Positions 6,264-11,658 of a stretch of 11,658 bases of DNA are shown in pieces. Position 1 is the stretch's first letter, and each line of letters opens with the position of its first letter. The stretch spans positions 1 to 11,658 of the forward strand of contig JACCTI010000366.1 of the NCBI GenBank assembly GCA_013812515.1, written 5' to 3'. Made by a program: the position numbers and the translations under genes. This DNA is from Chthoniobacterales bacterium. GTDB lineage: Bacteria; Verrucomicrobiota; Verrucomicrobiia; Chthoniobacterales; UBA10450. Under the pieces are notes generated by a model. The model had not been told where the DNA came from, did not search any database, and worked only from the letters and a program-made list of their open reading frames with translations.

Positions 6264-7255
6264 GTTTGCACCGGAGGCGGCTCGGGCGACGGCGGCGGTG
6301 CCTCCGGCGGTGGGAAGGTTGTCGGAGCGGTCTGAGCGGCAGGTTCAACCGCTACGACATTCGCCCATGGGTCGTAGTCGGGCCCAAACTGCCGCACGAA
6401 CAAAAGGAGGTATGCCATGAAGAAGACGTAGACCGGCAACAGAATGACCGTGCCGACGTAAGGGATTGCAGTGATGCAGCAGGTCACGCACGTGAGAACG
6501 CAGGCGACCATCAAGAAAGCGATTCGCAATACGAGCGTGAAGAGCAAATAAAGAATGACCGGCCCGGGATGCGCCGAGACTGCAGCCAGCCCGGCGCGGA
6601 AACCTTCGGCCGCTCCGCAGCGTCGCCGGTACATCACCGGCAGCATGAAGCTCGCAGCGAGGTGATAACCCACAGAGAAGAGCAACGCGACGATGGCGAG
6701 AAGCGAGACACCCAGGACGAGCGTCGCGCCGCGGGGAAGATCATGGTTGATCGCCATCGGAATCAGCAGTGGCAACGCCGCCAGCCCGAGCACCAGAACC
6801 ATGATGACCGCCACGAGAAGGGAAAAAAGGAAGAGGCTGTTCCCTTCGCGCTTGAACTCGCGCCACGGGCCCTGGATTGCCGCGCGATTCCTCACCACGC
6901 AATCTGCAAAGATGAACCGGCCGCGTGCGCCGAGCCAGAGCAGCACCAACCCAAGCCCGAGAATGAACAGAAAACCAAAGAGCGCCATGGGCAGTACCCA
7001 ACCCGGCATCGCGCTGGCGCTTTGATACACATCCGTTGTGGCTGAATTCATCTTCCACTTCCAATCGCCTCGCCAGAATCTCGCCGGGTTGAAACCGGCA
7101 CCGCCACCGCCGGCAAGGTTCGCGAGGAAAGCCGCGAAGCCGATGACCATCCACTTGCCGATGTCGAACGGCTGAAAGAGAATCAGCTTCGTCAGATCGA
7201 ATGCGCGGCTGAACGGTTCAAAGACTTCGATTTTGGGTCCCGCAGTTCCATCCAT
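6260..7255 (-). CDS. Multi-pass membrane protein with proline-rich tail
   Basis: A 331-residue integral membrane protein that I cannot assign to a characterised function; the fold recalls glycerophosphodiesterase-membrane-domain or DUF7544/DUF4013-type proteins, as a loose impression only. It begins with a soluble stretch (IEVFEPFSRAFDLTKLILF), then FDIGKWMVIGFAAFLANLAG and a Gly-rich turn. About six hydrophobic segments follow, including GWVLPMALFGFLFILGLG, LFLFSLLVAVIMVLVLGLA, LGVSLLAIVALLFSVGYHL, VILYLLFTLVLRIAFLMVAC and VILLPVYVFFMAYLLLF. One segment carries a Cys cluster (CVLTCVTCC). The last 25 or so residues are rich in Pro and probably disordered. I chose ATG 7255 over an upstream GTG (7276) because the latter sits inside a palindrome. 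No Shine-Dalgarno is visible. The ATGA overlap with the DUF2752 gene indicates one transcript. Confidence 0.75.
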   Translation of the reverse strand: MDGTAGPKIEVFEPFSRAFDLTKLILFQPFDIGKWMVIGFAAFLANLAGGGGAGFNPARFWRGDWKWKMNSATTDVYQSASAMPGWVLPMALFGFLFILGLGLVLLWLGARGRFIFADCVVRNRAAIQGPWREFKREGNSLFLFSLLVAVIMVLVLGLAALPLLIPMAINHDLPRGATLVLGVSLLAIVALLFSVGYHLAASFMLPVMYRRRCGAAEGFRAGLAAVSAHPGPVILYLLFTLVLRIAFLMVACVLTCVTCCITAIPYVGTVILLPVYVFFMAYLLLFVRQFGPDYDPWANVVAVEPAAQTAPTTFPPPEAPPPSPEPPPVQT

Positions 7256-7263
7256 AGGCGCAT

Positions 7264-7286
7264 TTAGACCGCGCACTGCGGTCTAA
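7264..7286. promoter_or_regulatory. Palindrome abutting the start of the membrane-protein gene
   Basis: TTAGACCGC (7264-7272) and GCGGTCTAA (7278-7286) are perfect 9-bp arms around a 5-base loop, centred about 20 bp upstream of the ATG at 7255 and ending 8 bp from it. That position fits an operator, or an mRNA hairpin over the ribosome-binding region. It could equally be another dispersed palindrome. Confidence 0.5.
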
Positions 7287-7909
7287 TCAAGCTTTCGTCA
7301 CTTACAGCAAACGACGCTCGCGCTGCCGTTCTCTTCATCGCGCCGACGGAAGAGCTTCAGATCGGATCACCCTCGGCCGATCCTCTGTGACGCGCCGTCC
7401 TTTCTGGGCGGGCCGCGCATTCCTGAGATTCGCGACCTCCCAGAATGTTTTCACGGCCGGCAGCCTGCGGTCCCCATCGGAGACGGCTGCGCTTCAACCG
7501 CGCTGCGGCGTCAGCTCCGCCCGACGAACGACAGCCGACGTAATTCGGCTGTCTACGCGATGAAATCCTCCGCGGTCCGGAACGGGGGAAGCACGATGGC
7601 GAGGACTGCTATGACCTTGAGCGTTCAACAATCTCAACCAGGGTACGAGCAGGAGCGCGTTTGGTCGCGCCTCGCCCCGAGAGATGGCGACCTAACCACC
7701 ATCCAGGAATTGGCCTGAACCTATACGCGCAGAAGCGGTCGACCGCGCTGGATAGAAATAGGACCGCGCGCGACAAGAACGGCGGGCTAGGTGTGAGAGA
7801 CCTGGGCGCCAGGGTGTTTTCGACTCAAGATGGCTATAACCATCCTAGATGCATTTGTTGTGGCGGCGGTCTGCGACGGCCAAACGAGGGGGTGCCTGAG
7901 GCTCGGCCG
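7287..7909. other. 623-bp non-coding stretch
   Basis: No convincing gene was found. It separates the end of the redox gene from the start of the membrane-protein gene, both on the minus strand, so it should hold the latter's promoter; I could not pick one confidently. It contains a GTAG-headed palindrome at 7531-7556 and a weak imperfect hairpin at 7418-7447. A 40-codon frame at 7596-7718 has a purine-rich GGGGGAAG six bases before its ATG but no recognisable sequence. I checked for tmRNA, RNase P RNA and tRNA hallmarks and saw none. Confidence 0.5.
7531..7556 (-). repeat. Solitary GTAG-headed REP-like palindrome
   Basis: Read on the minus strand, GTAG (7556-7553) is followed immediately by a perfect 8-bp palindrome, ACAGCCGA and TCGGCTGT around a 6-base loop. 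This is the same architecture as each arm of the doublet at 1556-1668, but with a different stem, so it would belong to another REP class. Confidence 0.6.
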
Positions 7910-10315
7910 TTAACTCTTTGTCCGTTCTTCGCGCATCCGCACGGGTGAGGCGGGGACCTTATCGAGCACGATTTGTTGCCCCGGGCCGTAACGACCGAAG
8001 GCGAGCACACCCGTCGGGCATTCCTGCACGCAGGCGGAACAACGCACACATTGCGGGTCCTCCATCGGTAGCCCTTTGTTGGCGAAATTCATGACATCGA
8101 TGCCTTGATGACAAACGGAGGTACAGACATTGCACGAGATGCACTTCGGCTTATCGGGGAAAATTCGATAACGGGAAAAGCGCGTGTAAATGTGCATGAG
8201 CGCCGCGAGGGGACAGAAGAAGCGGCACCAGACCCGTCCCGAATATTTGAAATAAAGACCGACGCCGATTACGCCGCCGAGAATCACGTCAACGAACCAC
8301 TTATAGCTCGCGTAGTTCACCACTTTGCCAGCGGCGTTCTTTCCTTCGAGTAACATGTGAAAGGCCGACGCGAAAAAGGATTGCGGCGCGATCCAGCCTG
8401 CAATCCGGATGAAGAGGAGAAGGAAAGCGAACGCCAGGATCACCTGCCCCGCCATGTTGAAGCGATTCCAGAATGGACCGTGCGGCATTTTGTTGCGCTG
8501 CCTGTCGCCCATCGTTTCGGCGAGCGCACCGCACGAGCAGATCCAACCGCAGTACGCGCCCTTTCCCCAGCGCCAGATGAGCAGCGGAATGATAATGAAT
8601 GTCTGCAAAAACGAAATCACCAGCCACCAGAGAATCGGCGCGTCGGTGAAGACATTGTAAACCATGAGCGGCCACGCGAGGACAAATCCGTAGGCGCGCC
8701 AGTACGCTCGCGGGTGTCCCCAGTCCGGCCACTGGCGGGCGAGATACTGCGCTTCCGGGATGTAGGATTCGAAGAGGTTGTCGCCGATCGTCTTCCCGAT
8801 GCCGTGATCGAAGGTGCCGTTGTAGCCCAGCCAAGGCAGGACAATTTCCGGCAGAAGGAAAAGCGGAATCACCTGCACCAGCATCAGGACAATGGTTTGC
8901 AACGTGACGTATGGCGTCCTGCGGCGGCGAATGCGGCCGAGGCCGAATGTGACGATCGCGACGCTGTAAAGGAGCGTGTAGTAAAACGAGCGCGACTTTA
9001 GTGAGACGGCGAGCGTGCCGACAGGCGTGGAGCGATCGGCCAGTTGCGCCTGGAACCAACTGCCTAACGAGCCAAGCAGCGCCGGCATATTGCCGGGCCA
9101 CGGATCGAGCCAGCTTTCAGCGAAGCCGCCCGATTTCCAGAAGTAGAGAAAGATGCAGAAGGCCAGAAACGAGCAGAGGGCGAACCAGCCGCGCCGTGTC
9201 CCCTCGCCCACGATTGGAATGCCCGAGCGCCGGAAGAAATCGAGCGGCGCTTCGCGTCCCAGCATGGTGAAGACGACGTCGTTCGGCAACGCCGCGTCGG
9301 TTCCGTTCTTCAGGAAAACCTGTGCCGGTTCGATCCGTGTCACTTCCGTACCGAGCGCCAGGCCTAGCGAGCCGCCCTTGCCCCGATGCAAACCGCGCGT
9401 CATGGCCGGATTGACTCGCTCCGATGTGGGCCGTTCCACTTGCACGTCGGCACTCCCGTCCCGCGTCAGCATTTCGACCTTCGCGACGTTCTCCGGCTTG
9501 GCGCGCGAGAATTCCTTCCGGCGATAACTGAGCGTGACAATCGCTCCCGCACTCGTTAGGGCGATGGCCGTCTCCAACGCGGAATCCCCGCCGCCAACCA
9601 CGAGCGCGTTCTTGCCCGCAAACTCCTTCGGATCGAAGAGGCGGTTGTAGACCTTGTCCAACTCCTCGCCTGCGACGCCGAGCTTGCGAAAGTTTCCGCT
9701 GCGACCGATCGCGACGATGACGCGCCGCGCCCGGAGCGGCGTTCCCTCCTCCAGATGCAAGGTGAGCGCATCGCTCCCGCCTTCGATCCGTTCCACCCGG
9801 CCGAGAGTTGGTTCGATTCCGGCTTCTCGCCGTTGCGCCTCCATCTCCGCCAGGAGCGACTCCTTCACCTTGGCAGTGAACTGCAAGCCGCCCTCCAGCT
9901 TCATCTCGGTCGGGTAAGTGTAGATCGGCTTCGCTTTCGGAAAATTGACGACGGTCGAAAAAAGTTCGGCCGCTTCCAAAACGACGAAGCGCAGTTCGGC
10001 TTTCTTCGCTTCAATCGCGGCTGAAATCCCAGCCACCCCGCCCCCGACGATTGCCAGATCGAGCACGGATGACTTCTGATTGCTGATTGCCGATTGCTGA
10101 TGTGCAAACTCTGGCTCGCGTAAGATCGCGCGCACTGCTCGCGCGCCCGTATAAGACGAGAATTTCAGGAGCGGAATCCCCGTCAGGTCGCCGACGATCC
10201 GCACACCTGGAAGAGTCGTGACGCCGTCCTCTCCCGAAACCGGCAGCTTCTCCACCGTGCCGGCGGGCCACTGCGTGTGCAGCCAGTGCGTATATCGTGC
10301 AAGAAGTCCGGCCAT
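7910..10315 (-). CDS. Flavoprotein reductase - NapH-like polyferredoxin fusion
   Basis: An 801-residue membrane redox protein, inferred to pass electrons from NAD(P)H through FAD to 4Fe-4S clusters. Residues 84-370 are a YpdA/thioredoxin-reductase-like domain: FAD loop LAIVGGGVAGISAA (87-100), VVLEA, NAD(P) loop VVGGGDSALETA (239-250) and YRRKEFSRAK (264-273). It lacks the CxxC active site of true thioredoxin reductases. The FAD motif expected after residue 370 is missing there, and TLPGVRIVGDLTG (34-46) stands at the N-terminus instead. From 377 there are about seven membrane helices and NapH/NosR-type cysteine motifs: CGWICSCG (589-596), WCRFFCP (696-702), CISCNVCTSVC (725-735) and CVRCSACVQECP (756-767), the last two being 4Fe-4S ferredoxin sites. 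ATG 10315 is supported by N-terminal homology; TAA ends at 7910. Residues 71-83 come from a heptamer repeat. The physiological acceptor is unknown. It appears monocistronic. Confidence 0.85.
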   Translation of the reverse strand: MAGLLARYTHWLHTQWPAGTVEKLPVSGEDGVTTLPGVRIVGDLTGIPLLKFSSYTGARAVRAILREPEFAHQQSAISNQKSSVLDLAIVGGGVAGISAAIEAKKAELRFVVLEAAELFSTVVNFPKAKPIYTYPTEMKLEGGLQFTAKVKESLLAEMEAQRREAGIEPTLGRVERIEGGSDALTLHLEEGTPLRARRVIVAIGRSGNFRKLGVAGEELDKVYNRLFDPKEFAGKNALVVGGGDSALETAIALTSAGAIVTLSYRRKEFSRAKPENVAKVEMLTRDGSADVQVERPTSERVNPAMTRGLHRGKGGSLGLALGTEVTRIEPAQVFLKNGTDAALPNDVVFTMLGREAPLDFFRRSGIPIVGEGTRRGWFALCSFLAFCIFLYFWKSGGFAESWLDPWPGNMPALLGSLGSWFQAQLADRSTPVGTLAVSLKSRSFYYTLLYSVAIVTFGLGRIRRRRTPYVTLQTIVLMLVQVIPLFLLPEIVLPWLGYNGTFDHGIGKTIGDNLFESYIPEAQYLARQWPDWGHPRAYWRAYGFVLAWPLMVYNVFTDAPILWWLVISFLQTFIIIPLLIWRWGKGAYCGWICSCGALAETMGDRQRNKMPHGPFWNRFNMAGQVILAFAFLLLFIRIAGWIAPQSFFASAFHMLLEGKNAAGKVVNYASYKWFVDVILGGVIGVGLYFKYSGRVWCRFFCPLAALMHIYTRFSRYRIFPDKPKCISCNVCTSVCHQGIDVMNFANKGLPMEDPQCVRCSACVQECPTGVLAFGRYGPGQQIVLDKVPASPVRMREERTKS
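10071..10098. repeat. Tandem heptamer repeat inside the redox gene
   Basis: Four 7-bp units on the plus strand: a degenerate GACTTCT, then GATTGCT, GATTGCC and GATTGCT. Read on the minus strand they encode QQSAISNQKSS (about residues 73-83), a low-complexity linker between the N-terminal GD-motif segment and the FAD-binding loop. The reading frame stays open across the array. Confidence 0.8.
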
Positions 10316-10365
10316 GCGTCAGTGTTGATGGGCACGCCCGCGGCGGCGAGTCACTTTCCGAGATT

Positions 10366-10403
10366 CACGGTTGCAACACGAGAACGAAATCGGCGCAACC
10401 GTG
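10366..10403. promoter_or_regulatory. Inverted repeat in divergent intergenic region
   Basis: CACGGTTGC (10366-10374) and GCAACCGTG (10395-10403) are perfect 9-bp arms 20 bases apart, and GTTGCAAC (10370-10377) is itself palindromic. They lie between the redox gene (start 10315, minus) and the treZ remnant (start 10432, plus). This could be an operator from when treZ was functional, or a control site of the redox gene. No paired -35/-10 boxes were convincing. Confidence 0.4.
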
Positions 10404-10431
10404 CGAGTCCGCTGGAGCGAAGTTATTCCAC

Positions 10432-10930
10432 ATGTCTGCCGCCCAACCACGACGCTATCCGATCGGCGCAGAATTGTTGGGAACGGGCAGACGCATTTCC
10501 GGGTTGGGCGCCGAAAGCAAAGCGAGTCGATGTGGTGCTGGAGAAATCCGCGGACGAAGATCCCTATCGCGCATCCATCTCTCTGGAAGCTGAGCCCGGC
10601 GGATATTTTACGGAGAGCGCAGCCGCGGATGCAGGTGCGTTTTACCGCTTCCGTGTGGATGGCGCGGAGACGTTCCGCCCGGACCCGGCGTCGCGCAGTC
10701 AACCGCAAGGGCCGCATCGCTCGTCGTGTGTCCTTGATCCGAAAAGGTTCAGTGGAGCGATGGTTACTGGGCCGGCGTTCGTCGGCCCGGCCAGGTAATT
10801 TAGAGATGCACATTGGCACGTTCGCGATGGAAGGAACCTGGCAGGCAGCGGCGGAGCAACTCCCAGTGTGGCGGCGGCCGGTATTACGCTCATCGAGATG
10901 CCGATTGCCGATTTTTCCGGGTCAAATCGC
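10432..10930 (+). pseudogene. treZ: Truncated, frameshifted malto-oligosyltrehalose trehalohydrolase
   Basis: This is a remnant of treZ, whose intact product (about 600 residues) releases trehalose from maltooligosyl-trehalose in the TreY-TreZ route. Homologous pieces are collinear but scattered over all three plus frames. RRYPIGAELLG starts at ATG 10432, then THFRV follows in a second frame and WAPKAKRVDVVLEKSADEDP in a third, running on through GGYFTESAAADAGAFYRFRV to VLDPKRF near 10750. Next come QWSDGYWAGVRRPGQVI in another frame, stopped by TAG at 10801-10803, then EMHIGTFAMEGTWQAAAEQLP (10803-10865), then GITLIEMPIADF (about 10880-10918). At least five single-base-scale indels and a stop are needed, and the catalytic barrel after about residue 160 is gone. 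Sequencing error is an alternative for homopolymer losses, but neighbouring 800-codon frames are intact, so real decay is more likely. Confidence 0.8.
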
Positions 10931-11231
10931 GCCTGATCCCCAAGCTCCTCGCGGCTCTGAACGCGGCGCCGGACAAAGTGATGTTTCCGGCGGAGCGGCT
11001 CGTTAGGCGCGGCGGGTTCTCGTGCAGTGAGTCGGAGAGTTTAACACGAAGGTTCGCTGGATCGAGCTCGCGTGTCGGAGGAACGAGCTTCTGCGCGTCC
11101 ATCAACCTGCGGAAGCACGTCCCTCCGATGGCGCGCTTCCACACTGTTCATTTTCTTCTGACTCACTGGCCTAGCCGGGGGCGCCGACGGCGGATTGCGC
11201 CGCCCCACCTTCTCGCCGATTACTTCCGCTC
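10931..11231 (+). other. Non-coding stretch after the treZ remnant
   Basis: About 300 bp without a recognisable gene. A plus-strand frame is open through 11235, continuing from inside the treZ remnant, but its translation matches nothing I know and is Arg/Ser-rich in the manner of a shadow frame. It holds one copy of the CTCGTTAGGC word (10999-11008) and a weak GC-rich inverted repeat near 11174-11206. It probably contains the promoter of the next gene. It may be further, unrecognisable treZ debris. Confidence 0.4.
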
Positions 11232-11658
11232 ATGAGGATTTTAGCAACGCTGCTGCTCTTGTTGTTTGTCGCCGCAGCACCTGCGCTCGACGGAGCTCCA
11301 GCGCCAACGCCGCGTCCGAGGGGGTTTCTTTTTTTCAAGCCTCGCGCCCGGCCAACGCCCGTTCCCCCTCCGCTTCCCGTGACCAGGCCGCCCGTTAGGC
11401 CGACACCTACGCCGCGGCCCACGCCGGTGCCCACCCCCATGGTCGCCTTGCCTAACTACAACGAAGAGACCAGCACGCGGCTGCAAATTTTTCTCGATAA
11501 CCACAACTTCGGTCCGGGGAAAATCGATGGGCAGATGGGCGAGTTTTTTCGGAAAGCGCTTCTCGCCTACAAACGCGCGAATAAAATGCCCACGAGCGGC
11601 GCAGTCGATGCCTCATTTCTCGCCGAAGTGCCAAAGGCGTTCACAACGTGGGTGATCC
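11232..11658 (+). CDS. Secreted peptidoglycan-binding-domain protein, partial
   Basis: The frame is open from ATG 11232 to the right edge (142 residues visible). The N-terminus is a signal peptide: MRILATLLLLLFVAAAPA, with probable cleavage after APA near residue 18. Residues 21-70 form a Pro/Thr/Arg linker with PTP-type repeats (PTPRPTPVPTP), typical of a tether through the cell wall. Residues 80-123 match a peptidoglycan-binding domain 1 (PF01471): TRLQIFLDNHNFGPGKIDGQ followed by FRKALLAYKRANKMPTSG. In this family such a head is often followed by an L,D-transpeptidase (YkuD) domain; that would lie beyond the window, so the enzyme call is inference only. No Shine-Dalgarno is visible before the ATG, but the signal peptide begins there exactly. 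It is unrelated in function to the upstream treZ remnant. Confidence 0.8.
   Translation, partial: MRILATLLLLLFVAAAPALDGAPAPTPRPRGFLFFKPRARPTPVPPPLPVTRPPVRPTPTPRPTPVPTPMVALPNYNEETSTRLQIFLDNHNFGPGKIDGQMGEFFRKALLAYKRANKMPTSGAVDASFLAEVPKAFTTWVI

Noticed and set aside
5763..7045. Long plus-strand open frames antisense to the membrane-protein pair
   Set aside because: Charged, low-complexity translations opposite clear membrane proteins; typical shadows of GC-rich genes.
7300..7345. A GCAAACGACGCTCGCGCTGC segment recalling a tmRNA tag start (A-N-D)
   Set aside because: No stop after a tag of normal length, no tRNA-like ends and no CCA-type 3' acceptor within a few hundred bases on either side.
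7596..7718. A 40-codon plus-strand frame with a purine-rich stretch before the ATG
   Set aside because: No homology or composition signal; short open frames are expected by chance in GC-rich DNA.
3084..10315. A bacillithiol locus (GT4 enzyme plus YpdA-like reductase)
   Set aside because: The two genes are on opposite strands about 2.4 kb apart and belong to different units, the GT4 part looks more like SQD2/MgtA than BshA, and no BshB or BshC is present.
10319..10819. A 166-codon minus-strand open frame opposite the treZ remnant
   Set aside because: Arg-rich, no recognisable motif, and antisense to sequence that reads as TreZ fragments; a shadow frame.
10903..10918. GATTGCCGAT-like run resembling the heptamer repeat
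   Set aside because: It reads as the conserved TreZ segment EMPIADF, so it is ordinary coding sequence and not an array.

Overview
The window is about 11.7 kb of GC-rich bacterial chromosome, with no phage, plasmid or CRISPR signature. Gene content and style suggest a soil-type member of the PVC group, most plausibly Verrucomicrobiota (Chthoniobacterales-like). The pointers are DUF2334, DUF2752 and EVE proteins around a tmk-holB pair, a Pro/Thr-rich secreted peptidoglycan-binding protein, GATT-type heptamer runs and many dispersed palindromes. This placement is inference from recall, not from a search.

Layout. Minus strand 1-1540: thymidylate kinase (tmk, GTG start) followed with no gap by the DNA polymerase III delta-prime subunit (holB, running off the left edge). 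Plus strand 1677-2084: a small EVE/PUA-like protein. Plus strand 2263-5486: a two-gene unit with an ATGA overlap, a DUF2334 polysaccharide-deacetylase-like protein and an 800-residue fusion of a PHP phosphoesterase domain to a GT4 glycosyltransferase, probably serving surface glycan or glycolipid synthesis. Minus strand 5775-7255: a second ATGA-overlapped pair, a multi-pass membrane protein with a proline-rich tail and a DUF2752 membrane protein. Minus strand 7910-10315: an 801-residue redox protein joining a YpdA/thioredoxin-reductase-like flavoprotein to a NapH-like membrane polyferredoxin. Its FAD 'GD' motif lies at the N-terminus, which suggests circular permutation. Plus strand 10432 to about 10925: a truncated, multiply frameshifted treZ remnant. 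Plus strand 11232 to the right edge: a secreted peptidoglycan-binding-domain protein, probably the start of an L,D-transpeptidase-type protein.

The least ordinary layer is the repeats. There are (i) GTAG-headed palindromes like REP/REPIN elements, one as a clean inverted doublet between tmk and the EVE gene; (ii) a 35-bp-arm inverted repeat between convergent genes; (iii) a pair of CGGCGACA palindromes; (iv) tandem 7-bp GATTnnn repeats at a gene junction, at an operon junction and inside the redox gene; and (v) a 9-mer, CTCGTTAGG, found five times on both strands and in different codon phases, once as a perfect inverted pair. Together they suggest a genome shaped by small mobile palindromes, and possibly by a genome-wide iterated word.
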